A DNA stretch of 64,000 nt from Promicromonospora sp049532985 (GTDB lineage Bacteria > Actinomycetota > Actinomycetes > Actinomycetales > Cellulomonadaceae), in assembly GCF_049532985.1 (NCBI RefSeq), contig NZ_CP186693.1, positions 2,728,001-2,792,000 of the forward strand, written 5' to 3'. Each line of letters starts with the position of its first letter. The first letter of the stretch is position 1. The position numbers and the translations under genes are program-made. Below, in pieces: positions 1-10,229 of this stretch. A model generated the notes under the pieces. The model did no database searches, was not told the origin of the DNA, and was given only the letters and a program-made list of their open reading frames with translations.

Positions 1-243
1 GGCGGCCACCAGCAGCACGGGCAGGCCCATCAGCGCGTACTGCGCCTGCACCAGGAAGGCGGCGTAGGGCGAGTCACCCTCGGCGATGGAGGTCACGGTG
101 GAGCTGGACAGCACCATGATCAGGCCGATCACGGTCAGCAGGCCCGTGGCGCCCACCAGCAGGTAGTAGCTGGAGACGTTGGAGTTCCACTGGCCCAGCC
201 ACGAACGCTCAGGAGCGCGGCGGCTCGTTCCCGTCGTGGCCAT
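1..243 (-). CDS. ftsW: FtsW, septal peptidoglycan glycosyltransferase (N-terminal part only)
   Basis: Only the first 81 codons lie in the window; the gene runs off the left edge. FtsW is the SEDS-family membrane glycosyltransferase that polymerises lipid II at the division septum together with FtsI. The visible part has a short basic, cytoplasmic N-terminus followed by two hydrophobic segments (about residues 25-45 and 65-81) separated by a short loop, as expected for the first two of about ten helices. ATG at 243 follows a strong AGGAGGGA site. The start lies inside the end of murD (35 bp overlap). Identity rests on dcw position and membrane pattern because catalytic residues are off-window. 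Confidence 0.85.
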   Translation of the reverse strand, partial: MATTGTSRRAPERSWLGQWNSNVSSYYLLVGATGLLTVIGLIMVLSSSTVTSIAEGDSPYAAFLVQAQYALMGLPVLLVAA

Positions 244-1750
244 CGGTGGTCCCTCCTGTGAGCTCCCGCACCACCCGGGCGAACTCCTGACCGCGGTGGG
301 CGTACGAGACGAACTGGTCCTGCGAGGCGCCCGCCGGGGCCAGCAGCACGGTGTCGCCCGGCTCTGCCAGGTCCCGTGCGGCGGTCACCGCCCGGCGCAT
401 CACGGTCTCAGTGTCACCGGGATCTATCACGACGACCGGGACCTTCGGCGCGTGTCGGGCCAGCGTGTCGGCCAGCGGGCCGGGGTCCGCGCCGATCACG
501 ACGGCGGCCCGCATGCGGTCCGCGCGCGAGGACACGAGCTCGTCGAACGTGGCGCCCTTGGCCAGGCCGCCCGCGATCCACACCACGGTGCCGTGGGCGA
601 AGCCCGCGAGCGAGGCTGCGGCGGAGTGCGCGTTGGTGGCCTTCGAGTCGTTGACGTACGTGACGCCGTCGGCCTGGGCGATGCGCTGGATGCGGTGCTC
701 GCTCGGGCCGAAGGACCGCAGGCCGTCCCGGACGGCCGCGGCAGGCACGCCGTGCGCACGGGCCAGTGCGGCCGCGGCCAGCGCGTCCGCCACGACGTGC
801 GTGGGCACGACGCCGGCCTGGTCGCCGAGCTGGGCGAGGTCGGCCAGGGTGCCGAGCTCGGCGGCGCTCCGGCGCCGGTCGGGGTCGTCGGCGGCGGCGT
901 GGAAGGCGCGGTCCACGAGCACGTCGTCGACCAGGCCGAGGTCGCCGGGGCTCGGGCTGCCGACCGCGAAGCCCACGGCGCGGGCGCCCTCGACCACGTC
1001 GGCCTCGCGCACCAGCTCCTCGGTGCGCGGGTCGGCCACGTTGTAGACGCAGGCCACCTGCGCCCGCTCGTAGATCCGCCCCTTGTCCCGGGCGTACGCG
1101 TCGAGCGAGCCGTGCCAGTCCAGGTGGTCGGCGGCGACGTTGAGCACGGCGCCCGCCTGCAGCGACATCGTGTGCGTGAAGTGGAGCTGGAAGCTCGACA
1201 GCTCCACGGCGAGCACGTCGAGCGCGGGGTCCAGGGCGGCCTCGACGAGGGACCGGCCCACGTTCCCGACGGCGGCGGTGCGCAGGCCCGCGGCCCGCAG
1301 GATCGCGGCGAGCATCTCGACGGTGGTCGTCTTGCCGTTGGATCCCGTGACGCCCAGCCACGGCGCCGGCTGGTCGGTGCCCAGACGGTGGACGCGCAGG
1401 CGCCACGCGAGCTCGACCTCGCTCCACACGGGCACGCCCGCCGCCAGCGCCGCGGCGACCACGGGGTGGTGGGGCGGGAAGCCCGGGGAGGCGACCAGCA
1501 GGTCGGCGGCGGCCAGCACCGCGGCGGCGGCGTCGGCGTCGAGCGCCCCGTGGTCGGCGTCGGACGCGCGGTCGTCCACGGTGACCAGGGAGGCGACCCG
1601 GGACTCCAGCACCCCGCGCAGCGCGCGGCCGGTGACGCCCAGGCCGGCGAGGACCACGCGGGCCTCGGCGAGCGGGACGCGCGGCTCGACCACGCCGTAG
1701 GTGTCCTGGTCCGACCGGGCCTGCGGGGCCGTGCCGGGCACCTCGGTCAC
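209..1750 (-). CDS. murD: MurD, UDP-MurNAc-L-alanine--D-glutamate ligase
   Basis: Cytoplasmic Mur ligase that adds D-glutamate to UDP-MurNAc-L-Ala using ATP. The protein has the MurD order: N-terminal UDP-binding Rossmann domain (VLAGLGVTGRAL), central ATPase with P-loop GVTGSNGKTTTVEM, and a C-terminal domain containing NDSKATN and WIAGG. About 513 residues is slightly long for the family. I chose the GTG at 1750, which overlaps the mraY stop as GTGA. An in-frame GTG at 1762 is an alternative that adds four residues. The 3' end overlaps ftsW, so the genes are probably translationally coupled. Confidence 0.95.
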   Translation of the reverse strand: MTEVPGTAPQARSDQDTYGVVEPRVPLAEARVVLAGLGVTGRALRGVLESRVASLVTVDDRASDADHGALDADAAAAVLAAADLLVASPGFPPHHPVVAAALAAGVPVWSEVELAWRLRVHRLGTDQPAPWLGVTGSNGKTTTVEMLAAILRAAGLRTAAVGNVGRSLVEAALDPALDVLAVELSSFQLHFTHTMSLQAGAVLNVAADHLDWHGSLDAYARDKGRIYERAQVACVYNVADPRTEELVREADVVEGARAVGFAVGSPSPGDLGLVDDVLVDRAFHAAADDPDRRRSAAELGTLADLAQLGDQAGVVPTHVVADALAAAALARAHGVPAAAVRDGLRSFGPSEHRIQRIAQADGVTYVNDSKATNAHSAAASLAGFAHGTVVWIAGGLAKGATFDELVSSRADRMRAAVVIGADPGPLADTLARHAPKVPVVVIDPGDTETVMRRAVTAARDLAEPGDTVLLAPAGASQDQFVSYAHRGQEFARVVRELTGGTTDGHDGNEPPRS

Positions 1751-2829
1751 GACGCGACCCACTCGGCGTAGAAGATGCCCATGCCCAGGCCGGCGAGCAG
1801 GCCGGCGATGAGCCAGAACCGGATCACGATGGTGACCTCTCCCCAGCCCGACAGCTCGAAGTGGTGCTGGAGCGGCGCCATCTTGAACACGCGCCGGCCG
1901 GTCATCTTGAAGAAGCTGACCTGGATCACCACGGACGAGACGATGAGCACGAACATGCCGCCGAGCAGCACGGCCAGCAACTCGGTGCGGCTCAGGATCG
2001 ACAGGCCGGCCAGCGCGCCGCCCAGGGCGAGCGAGCCCGTGTCACCCATGAAGATCTTGGCGGGGTTGGCGTTCCACCACAGGAAGCCGACGCACGCGCC
2101 CGTGACGGCGGCGGCGACGATGGCGAGGTCCTGCGGGTCGCGCACCTCGTAGCAGCGCGGCCCGGCCGTGGCCAGGTACTGGCACGACTGGTTGAGCTGC
2201 CAGATGCCGACCAGCACGTAGGCGCCGAACGTGATGATCGAGACGCCGGTGGCCAGCCCGTCCAGGCCGTCGGTGAGGTTCACCGCGTTGGACCACGCGG
2301 AGACCAGCAGGTTGGCCCAGATCACGAACAGGATCAGTCCCACGGTGGCCCCCGCGAACGCGAGGTCGAACTCGGTGTCGCGCAGGAACGAGATCTTGGT
2401 GGACGCCGGGGTGCGCGAGTTCTCATTGGGGAACTGCAGCGCGAGCACCGCGAACGAGATGCCGACCACGCCCTGGCCGATCAGCTTGGCGCGCGCCGTC
2501 AGGCCGAGCGAGCGCTGCTTGCGGATCTTGGTGAAGTCGTCGAGGAACCCGACCAGGCCCAGGCCCGCCATGAGGTACAGCGCCAGCAGCGCCGAGACGC
2601 TCGGCAGGCGCTGCGACACGAGCATCGAGGCCGCGACGCCGATCAGGGTGGCCCCGATCATGACGACGCCGCCCATGGTCGGCGTACCGCGCTTGGTGAA
2701 GTGGCCCGTGGGACCGTCCTCGCGCACGAACTGGCCGTAGTTCTTGTGGACCAGGAACCGGATGAAGACCGGTGTGCCCAGCAGGGCCACGAGCAGCGCC
2801 ACCGCGGCGCTGACCAGGATCGCGATCAC
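1747..2829 (-). CDS. mraY: MraY, phospho-MurNAc-pentapeptide transferase
   Basis: Integral membrane enzyme that transfers phospho-MurNAc-pentapeptide to undecaprenyl phosphate, giving lipid I. The 360-residue length and roughly ten hydrophobic segments match the family. Signature motifs are visible: TPTMGGV near the N-terminus, NLTDGLDGLATG with the catalytic aspartates, MGDTGSLALGG, and PLQHHFE in the last cytoplasmic loop. The GTG start at 2829 overlaps the murF stop by GTGA, and the 3' end overlaps murD, so murF-mraY-murD-ftsW form one tightly coupled unit. Confidence 0.97.
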   Translation of the reverse strand: MIAILVSAAVALLVALLGTPVFIRFLVHKNYGQFVREDGPTGHFTKRGTPTMGGVVMIGATLIGVAASMLVSQRLPSVSALLALYLMAGLGLVGFLDDFTKIRKQRSLGLTARAKLIGQGVVGISFAVLALQFPNENSRTPASTKISFLRDTEFDLAFAGATVGLILFVIWANLLVSAWSNAVNLTDGLDGLATGVSIITFGAYVLVGIWQLNQSCQYLATAGPRCYEVRDPQDLAIVAAAVTGACVGFLWWNANPAKIFMGDTGSLALGGALAGLSILSRTELLAVLLGGMFVLIVSSVVIQVSFFKMTGRRVFKMAPLQHHFELSGWGEVTIVIRFWLIAGLLAGLGMGIFYAEWVAS

Positions 2830-4280
2830 TTGTTGTTGTCCTTAGCGGTGTTGACCATCGACAGGTGGTCGCCGAGCTCCCAGAGCCCGGAGCCGAGCGA
2901 CGACTTCACGAGCACGACGTCGCCGGGCTCCAGCAGCTCGTCCAGCAGGGCCTTGGCGGCGTCCAGGTCGGGCACGAAGACCGACTCCGACCCCCAGGAC
3001 CCCTCCTGCATGGCGCCCTCGTGGATGTGGTACGCACCCTGGCCGACGACGACGAGCTGCTTGATGTTCAGCCGTACCACGAGGCGGCCGATCTCGTCGT
3101 GGGCGGCGCGCGCGCCGTCACCGAGCTCACGCATCTCCCCCAGGACCGCCACGGAGCGGCGGGTGCGGCCCGCGAGCACCGCGAGCGTGCGCAGGCCGGC
3201 CTTCATCGAGTCGGGGTTGGCGTTGTAGGCGTCGTCGACGACGGTGACGCCGTCGGGCCGCTCGGTGACCGCCATGCGGTGCGGGCTGCGGGGCGTGGCC
3301 GCCGAGAGCCGCTCCGCCACGTCGCCGATCGCCACGCCGAGGCGCAGGGCGACCGTCGCCGCCGCGAGCGCGTTGGTCACGTGGTGCGGGCCCACGAGGC
3401 TCAGGGCGACCTGGGCGTGCTGCTCGCCGACGTCGCCACCGCCCGCGACGCGGAGCGTGAAGCGGGCCCGGCCCGCCTCGTCGACGGTGACGTCCTCGGC
3501 GCGGACGTCGGCGGACGGGATGGTGCCGAACGTCCGCAGCACGGTGCCGGGTGCGGCCCGGTCGGCCATGGCCGCGACGCGCTGGTCGTCGGCGTTGAGG
3601 ACGACGGTGCCGCCCTCGACGACGCCCTCGACCATCTCGCCCTTGGTCTTCGCGATGGCCTCGACGCCACCGAAGGGGCCGATGTGCGCGACGCCGACCC
3701 GGAGCACGATGCCGACGTCGGGCGGCGCGATGCCCGTGAGGTAGGCGATGTTGCCCACGCCGTCGGCGCCCATCTCCAGCACGAGGTACCGCGTGGCGGG
3801 GGTGACCCGCAGGACGGTGAGCGGCAGGCCTATCTCGTTGTTGAAGGAGCCGGAGGGCACGATGATCGCGTCGGGTGCGTCGCCCGCCTCGGGGGTCAGG
3901 AGCTGGCCCAGCAGGTCCTTGGTGGTGGTCTTGCCGACCGAACCGGTCACCGCCACCACGCGCAGGTCGGCGGCCGTCTCCCGGACGGTCGCCAGGACGT
4001 GCCGCGCGAGGTCGCCGAGGGCGGCCCGGGGGTCGTCCACCACGACGGTCGGCACGCCGTCCAGCGCACGGGAGGCCAGCACCAGGACGGCGCCCGCGGC
4101 CACCGCGGCGGCCGCGAAGTCGTGCCCGTCCACCCGCTCGCCCGGCAGCGCCACGAAGAGCGCACCGGGTCCCGCGGCGCGCGAGTCGATGATCACCGCC
4201 CCCGTGACCGTCACGTCCGGGTCGGCGTGCAGCCTCCCGCCGGTGGCTGCGGCGACCTGCGCCGCAGTCAGCTCGATCAT
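2826..4280 (-). CDS. murF: MurF, UDP-MurNAc-tripeptide--D-Ala-D-Ala ligase
   Basis: Cytoplasmic ATP-dependent ligase that adds D-alanyl-D-alanine to the UDP-MurNAc tripeptide. The 484-residue protein has an N-terminal substrate-recognition domain, a P-loop AVTGSVGKTTTKDLL, the FNNEIGLPLTVLR segment typical of MurF, and a C-terminal domain containing DAYNANPDSMKAGL. ATG at 4280 begins 60 bp after the murE stop. Alanine- and valine-rich stretches make it somewhat longer than the E. coli enzyme (452 residues). Function is secure from motifs and position. Confidence 0.96.
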   Translation of the reverse strand: MIELTAAQVAAATGGRLHADPDVTVTGAVIIDSRAAGPGALFVALPGERVDGHDFAAAAVAAGAVLVLASRALDGVPTVVVDDPRAALGDLARHVLATVRETAADLRVVAVTGSVGKTTTKDLLGQLLTPEAGDAPDAIIVPSGSFNNEIGLPLTVLRVTPATRYLVLEMGADGVGNIAYLTGIAPPDVGIVLRVGVAHIGPFGGVEAIAKTKGEMVEGVVEGGTVVLNADDQRVAAMADRAAPGTVLRTFGTIPSADVRAEDVTVDEAGRARFTLRVAGGGDVGEQHAQVALSLVGPHHVTNALAAATVALRLGVAIGDVAERLSAATPRSPHRMAVTERPDGVTVVDDAYNANPDSMKAGLRTLAVLAGRTRRSVAVLGEMRELGDGARAAHDEIGRLVVRLNIKQLVVVGQGAYHIHEGAMQEGSWGSESVFVPDLDAAKALLDELLEPGDVVLVKSSLGSGLWELGDHLSMVNTAKDNNK

Positions 4281-4340
4281 GCCTGTGTCGTCCTCTCGTG
4301 CCTGGGGGTCCTGCTGGGGTCACACATGTACCGCGGGGTG

Positions 4341-5915
4341 CTACGGGTTCCTGGCCGCCAGCGCCGCGCGCGCCTCGACGCGGTCGTCGAGCACGTGGTC
4401 CACGCCGGCGATCTCCTGGATCGTCTCGTGCCCGCGACCCGCGACCAGCACCGTGTCGTCCACGCCGGCCGCGAGGATCGCCGCACGGACGGCGTCCGCG
4501 CGCGGGGCGACCTCGTGGACCTCCACGGTACGCGAGGCCGGGTCCGCCGCGGCGGCGTCCCCGCCCGGCGCGCCGTGCGGGCGCGCGCCCGCGAGCACCT
4601 CGGCCCGGACCTTCGCGGGGTCCTCGTCGTGCGGGTCGTCGTCCGTCACGTAGACGACGTCGGCGCCGCGCACCGCCGCCGCGCCCATGAACGGCCGCTT
4701 GCCGGGGTCGCGGTCGCCCGTGGCGCCGAAGACGACGGCGAGCCGGCCCGCCGTCGTCGGGCGCAGGGCGGCCAGGGCGAGCTCCAGGGCCTCCGTGTTG
4801 TGCGCGAAGTCGACGACGACGCGCGGCGCGGTGGCGAGCACCTCCATGCGGCCCGGCACCGTGGCGCTCAGGCCGTCGGCGGCGGCGAGCGCCTCGGCGA
4901 CGTCGCGGACGTCCGAGCCGCCCTCCAGCACCATCGCGACGGCGAGCGCCGCGTTGGCGACGTTGTACCCGCCGGGCAGGGAGGTCGAGGTGCGCAGGGT
5001 GCGGCCGTCGCGGTGGGTCAGGGTGAAGGCGGAGCCGGTGCCGGACGGCGCGACGTCGGTGACCGTCCAGTCGGCCGCCTTGCCCGGCCGGGTGGTCAGG
5101 GTGGCGACGGGGATCCGCGCCTCGGCGGCCATGCGCTCGCCCCAGGTGTCGTCGACGGTGACGACGCCGCGGCGCGCGTGGGCCGGGGTGAACAGCTCGG
5201 CCTTGGCGGCGAAGTACGTCTCGAAGTCGCCGTGGAAGTCGAGGTGGTCCTGGGTCAGGTTGGTGAACCCGGCGACGCCGAACACGACGCCGTCGACGCG
5301 GTGCTGGGCCAGGGCGTGGGACGAGACCTCCATGGCGAGCGTGCGCACGTGGTCCTCGCGCATGGCGGCGAGCAGGGCCTGCAGGTCGGCGGCCTCGGGG
5401 GTGGTGAGGGTGCTCGGGATGACGCGGTCGCCGGAGCGGGTCTCGACGGTGCCGATGAGGCCGCCCGTCCAGCCCAGGGCCCGCAGCAGGTGGTCGAGCT
5501 GGTAGGTGGTGGTGGTCTTGCCGTTGGTGCCCGTGACGCCGAAGGTCATCAGGTCCTCGGCGGGGTTGCCGAGCACCCAGGCGGCGACCTGGCCGAGGAT
5601 CGCGCGGGGGTCGTCCGCGACGACGACCGGGACGCCGAGGTCTGCTGCCTGCTCCGCCCCGCGCGCGTCGGTGAGGATCGCGGCCGCACCCCGGGCGACG
5701 GCGTCGGCGGCGAACTGGGCGCCGTGCGCGCGGGCTCCGGGGAGCGCCACGAACAGGTCTCCCGGCCGGACCACCCGGTTGTCCGAGGCCACGCAGGTCA
5801 CCGCGGCATCTGCGGGTTGACCTGGGGCGATGGTGAGGCCGAAGGCGACGGCGAGGTCCGCGACCTGGCGCGCTGTCGTGGCGGCCGGGCGGATCCGGTC
5901 GAACGGGGATGTCAC
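4341..5915 (-). CDS. murE: MurE, UDP-MurNAc-tripeptide synthetase, probably lysine- or ornithine-adding
   Basis: Adds the third residue of the peptidoglycan stem peptide. P-loop GVTGTNGKTTTTYQ and the C-terminal GATGDRDPGKRPFMG motif are clear. The amino-acid-specificity motif reads DDDPHDEDP, where meso-diaminopimelate enzymes carry DNPR. Loss of the arginine argues for L-lysine or ornithine, consistent with Micrococcales. I chose GTG at 5915 (VTSPFDRIRPA, 524 residues) because the frame upstream is Arg/Pro/His-rich antisense-like sequence. The Shine-Dalgarno sequence is weak (GGTAGG). This gene normally follows ftsI directly; here 9.5 kb separates them. Confidence 0.95.
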   Translation of the reverse strand: MTSPFDRIRPAATTARQVADLAVAFGLTIAPGQPADAAVTCVASDNRVVRPGDLFVALPGARAHGAQFAADAVARGAAAILTDARGAEQAADLGVPVVVADDPRAILGQVAAWVLGNPAEDLMTFGVTGTNGKTTTTYQLDHLLRALGWTGGLIGTVETRSGDRVIPSTLTTPEAADLQALLAAMREDHVRTLAMEVSSHALAQHRVDGVVFGVAGFTNLTQDHLDFHGDFETYFAAKAELFTPAHARRGVVTVDDTWGERMAAEARIPVATLTTRPGKAADWTVTDVAPSGTGSAFTLTHRDGRTLRTSTSLPGGYNVANAALAVAMVLEGGSDVRDVAEALAAADGLSATVPGRMEVLATAPRVVVDFAHNTEALELALAALRPTTAGRLAVVFGATGDRDPGKRPFMGAAAVRGADVVYVTDDDPHDEDPAKVRAEVLAGARPHGAPGGDAAAADPASRTVEVHEVAPRADAVRAAILAAGVDDTVLVAGRGHETIQEIAGVDHVLDDRVEARAALAARNP

Positions 5916-6051
5916 GGAGAAGAACCTACCGCTTCCAGGGCCGGGGTCTCGTCCGCGATGCCGGGGCCGGGTGGTGGTTGTGTGATGGTCCGGGTCACGT
6001 GGGCCGTGCGGAGCGGGGCGGTGGCCGGGCGAAGGTCTCCCGCGCAGAGGT

Positions 6052-6086
6052 GTTGCTGCGCGTAGACGTTGTCGACGCACAGCAAC
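6052..6086 (-). terminator. Hairpin downstream of the inserted ABC operon
   Basis: A 7-bp stem GTTGCTG/CAGCAAC, one C-A mismatch, then a 4-bp GCGT/ACGC stem enclose an 11-base loop. It lies about 75 bases after the last stop codon of the ABC operon and about 140 bases before the murE start. No T-tract follows, which is common for actinobacterial terminators. It could insulate murE from the inserted operon; this is inferred from the fold alone. Confidence 0.45.
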
Positions 6087-6161
6087 ACGCTCTCGGCACC
6101 AGCGCTTTCCCCGCGGCCTACCCGCGCGCGGACCCGTCCCGGTCTCACGGCGAGACGGAGG

Positions 6162-7238
6162 TCACCGCGCCAGCAGCGGCGGCAGGACCGTGCCCTCCTG
6201 CGCGGACGCGTGCAGGTGGCAGGCCACCAGACGGCCGTCCTCGCCCTGTGCCGTGCGGCCCAGCACGGGCAGCTCGGTGCGGCACACGTCCATGGCGTGC
6301 GGGCAGCGCGGGGCGAACGGGCAGCCGGGCTCGCGCCGCGACAGGTCCGGCGGGGCGCCCGGGATGCCGGTCAGCTCGCGCCGCGGCCCGTGCAGGGGCG
6401 GGAACGAGCCCAGCAGACCCGCCGAGTACGGGTGCCGCGGGCGGGTGTACACGTCCCGCGCGGCCGCGGTCTCCACGATCTCGCCCGCGTACATGACGGC
6501 GATCCGGTCGGCGACCTCCACGAGCAGGGAGACGTCGTGCGTGATGAGCACCACGGAGAAGCCGAGCCGCTCGCGCAGCTCCATCACCTGTTCCAGGATC
6601 TGGCGCTGCATGACCACGTCGAGGGCCGTGGTGGGCTCGTCCATGATCAGCACCTGGGGTTCCAGGGCGAGCGCCATGGCGATCATGACGCGCTGCCGCA
6701 TGCCGCCGGAGAGCTGGTGCGGGTAGGCCCGCAGCCGGTCGACGGAGATGCCGACCAGGCGCAGCAGCTCCGCGGCCCGCTCCCGGGCCTCCTCGCGCCG
6801 CAGCCGGGGCCGGTGCGCGAGGATGCCGTCGACGATCTGCTTCTCGATGCGGAACACCGGGTTCAGCGAGCTCATGGCGCCCTGGAACACGATGGCGATG
6901 TCGCGCCAGCGGGCGGCGCGCAGCTCGGCGTCGGACAGGGCCAGCAGGTCCGCGCGCTCGCCGTCGCGGTTCGTGAGCCACACCTCGCCACCCGTGATGA
7001 GGCCGGGTGGCGGCAGCAGCCGCGTGGCCGCGTACGCGAGGGTCGACTTGCCGCAGCCCGACTCGCCCGCCAGGCCCAGCACCTCGCCGCGGTGCAGCGT
7101 GAGGGAGACCTCGCGCAGCACGTGGGTGGGGTCGCCGCCGAACCCGTAGTCGACGCTGAGGTCGCGGACCTCCAGGACCGGCTCGGACGGCGCCACGGGC
7201 GCGGCGGCCGCCGGCGTCGTACCTGTCTGGGTGCTCAT
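6162..7238 (-). CDS. Opp/Dpp-family ABC transporter ATP-binding protein (DppD/OppD type)
   Basis: Cytoplasmic ATPase of the inserted importer, 358 residues. It shows Walker A GESGCGKST, signature LSGGMRQR, Walker B LIMDEPTTALD and the H-loop ITHDVSLL. The cysteine-containing tail CPFAPRCPHAMDVCRTE is the C-terminal oligopeptide-transporter motif. ATG at 7238 overlaps the permease stop (ATGA). It is the last gene of a five-gene unit ordered lipoprotein, OppF-like ATPase, permease, permease, OppD-like ATPase. Because a beta-glucosidase heads the cluster, the cargo is more likely an oligosaccharide than a peptide. That is inference: Opp-type importers of cello-oligosaccharides are known in Thermotogales and archaea. 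Confidence 0.93.
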   Translation of the reverse strand: MSTQTGTTPAAAAPVAPSEPVLEVRDLSVDYGFGGDPTHVLREVSLTLHRGEVLGLAGESGCGKSTLAYAATRLLPPPGLITGGEVWLTNRDGERADLLALSDAELRAARWRDIAIVFQGAMSSLNPVFRIEKQIVDGILAHRPRLRREEARERAAELLRLVGISVDRLRAYPHQLSGGMRQRVMIAMALALEPQVLIMDEPTTALDVVMQRQILEQVMELRERLGFSVVLITHDVSLLVEVADRIAVMYAGEIVETAAARDVYTRPRHPYSAGLLGSFPPLHGPRRELTGIPGAPPDLSRREPGCPFAPRCPHAMDVCRTELPVLGRTAQGEDGRLVACHLHASAQEGTVLPPLLAR

Positions 7239-8152
7239 GTCCGTGCCTCCCGCACCACCGGGGTGAACCCCACGCGCGGCCGGATGCCCCGGCGGCGCAG
7301 CGAGCGCGCGTGCAGGCCGGTGGACCGCAGGCGGGGGTTGACGATCTCGTCGATACCGAAGTTGACCAGGGTCAGCGCCATGCCGAGCAGCGCGATGCAC
7401 GCCCCGGCCGGCACGAACCACCACCAGGCGCCGCGCTGCAGCGCCAGGTTGTTCTGCGCCCAGAACAGGATGGTGCCCCAGTTCCACTCGCTCACCGGCG
7501 TGATGCCGATGAACGACAGGGTGACCTGGGACAGCACCGCGAACGTCACGGTGCCCACGAACCCGGAGGCGATCACGGCGGTCAGGTTGGGCAGCACCTC
7601 GGCCAGGACGAGGCGCCAGGTGCGCTCCCCGTTGGCCCGGGCCGCCTCGACGAAGTCCCGCTTGCGCAGGGACAGCGTCTGGGCGCGCATGACCCGGGCG
7701 CCCCACGCCCAGCCGGTCGCCCCGATGACCAGCGCGACGGTGAGCCCGCCCGCGGACGGGAGCTGCGCGGCGATCAGGATGATCAGCGGCAGCTGCGGGA
7801 TGACCAGGAACATGTTCGACAGCGCGGACAGCGACTCGTCGCCCACCCCGCCGACGAACCCGGCGGTCACGCCCACGAGCACGCCCACGACGGTGGCGCT
7901 CACCCCGGCGACCAGGCCGACGACGAGCACCCCGCGGGCGCCGACGATGATCTGGGACAGGATGTCGCGCCCCGTGTGGTCGGTGCCGAGCCAGTGCGCG
8001 CCCGAGGGCGGGCTGAGCAGCGCGTCGCTGACCTGGTTGGGGTCGTACGGGCTGATCCACGGGCCCAGCAGGGCCAGCAGCGTGAAGAACCCGAGGATGG
8101 CCAGGCCGGTGACGACCTTGCCGTTGCGCAGGAACAGCAGCTGGTTCCTCAT
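7235..8152 (-). CDS. Opp/Dpp-family ABC transporter permease (DppC type)
   Basis: Inner-membrane permease of 305 residues with an N-terminal hydrophobic segment (VVTGLAILGFFTLLALLGP), the DppC hallmark sequence HWLGTDHTGRDILSQIIVGA near residue 70, and further membrane segments carrying the EAA-type cytoplasmic loop (VEAARANGERTWRLVLAEVLPN). Start ATG at 8152 overlaps the preceding permease stop by ATGA, and its own stop overlaps the next ATPase. It forms the channel with the neighbouring DppB-type permease. Substrate class cannot be read from this subunit. Confidence 0.93.
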   Translation of the reverse strand: MRNQLLFLRNGKVVTGLAILGFFTLLALLGPWISPYDPNQVSDALLSPPSGAHWLGTDHTGRDILSQIIVGARGVLVVGLVAGVSATVVGVLVGVTAGFVGGVGDESLSALSNMFLVIPQLPLIILIAAQLPSAGGLTVALVIGATGWAWGARVMRAQTLSLRKRDFVEAARANGERTWRLVLAEVLPNLTAVIASGFVGTVTFAVLSQVTLSFIGITPVSEWNWGTILFWAQNNLALQRGAWWWFVPAGACIALLGMALTLVNFGIDEIVNPRLRSTGLHARSLRRRGIRPRVGFTPVVREART

Positions 8153-9128
8153 CGGTCCTCCGTCCGGGTGCGGGGGTCGAGCAGGGTGTAGGCGAGGTCG
8201 GCCACCATGTTCGCCACGAGGACGGACAGGGTGATGACCAGGAAGCAGCCCTGCATCAGCGGGTAGTCGTGGGTGGAGACGGCCTGGTAGAGCGTGTAGC
8301 CGATGCCCTGGTAGGAGAAGACCATCTCCATGATGAGCGTGCCGCCCACGACGAAGCCGAGGGACAGCGCGAAGCTGGAGACCTGCGGCAGCACGGCGTT
8401 GCGGGCGGCGTAGCCGAGCATGACCTGCCGCTCGGCCAGGCCCTTGGCGTGCGCGACGGTGACGTAGTCCTCCGACGAGACGGTCACCATCATGTTGCGC
8501 ATGCCGAGCACCCAGCCCGCCACGGAGGACAGCACGACGGTCAGCGCGGGCAGGAACCCGTAGTAGACGACCGAGCCGATGAACTCGCCGGTGAACGCGG
8601 GCACCAGCCCGCGGTCGTAGCTGCCGCTGGACGGGAACCAGCCCAGGTTGACCGACAGCACGGCGATCGTGATCAGGCCCAGCCAGAAGTACGGCACGGC
8701 CTGGAAGAACGTGGCCACGGGCAGCAGCCCGTCGGCCCAGGTGCCGCGGCGCCAGCCGAGGAACGTGCCGATGAGCGAGCCGATGACGAACGCGATGATC
8801 GTCGCGACCCCGACCAGGCCCACGGTCCACGGCAGCGACTGGTTCACGATCTCGGACACCGGGGTCGGGAAGTGCGTGAAGGACAGCCCCAGGTCGCCGC
8901 GCAGCAGCAGGCCCCAGTAGTCGACGTACTGCTGCCACAGGCTGGTGTCCTGGTCGAGCCCGAACAGGACCCGGAGCGAGTGCTCGGCGTTGCTGTCGAT
9001 CCGGCCCTGCATGCGGCCCAGCAGGGCCGTGACGGGGTCACCCGGCAGCATGCGCGGGATGAAGAAGTTGATGGTGATCGCGGCCCACGCGGTCAGCGCG
9101 TAGAAGGCGACGCGGCGCAGCAGGAACC

Positions 9129-9132
<4 letters not shown>
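8149..9132 (-). CDS. Opp/Dpp-family ABC transporter permease (DppB type)
   Basis: A 327-residue inner-membrane permease. The opening MRFLLRRVAFYALTAW followed by INFFIPRMLPGDPV is the classic DppB/OppB N-terminus. The EAA-type loop DYVTVAHAKGLAERQVMLGY precedes the last helices, and the protein ends in AYTLLDPRTR, again typical. ATG at 9132 overlaps the stop of the OppF-like ATPase gene as ATGA. The long periplasmic loop after the first helix (IDSNAEHSLRVLFGLDQDTS) is somewhat extended. It pairs with the DppC-type protein encoded next. Confidence 0.94.

Positions 9133-10228
<1,096 letters not shown>

Positions 10229-10229
<1 letters not shown>

Noticed and set aside
2865..6065. A 1066-codon plus-strand open frame opposite murF and murE
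   Set aside because: Antisense shadow of two essential, motif-confirmed ligase genes.
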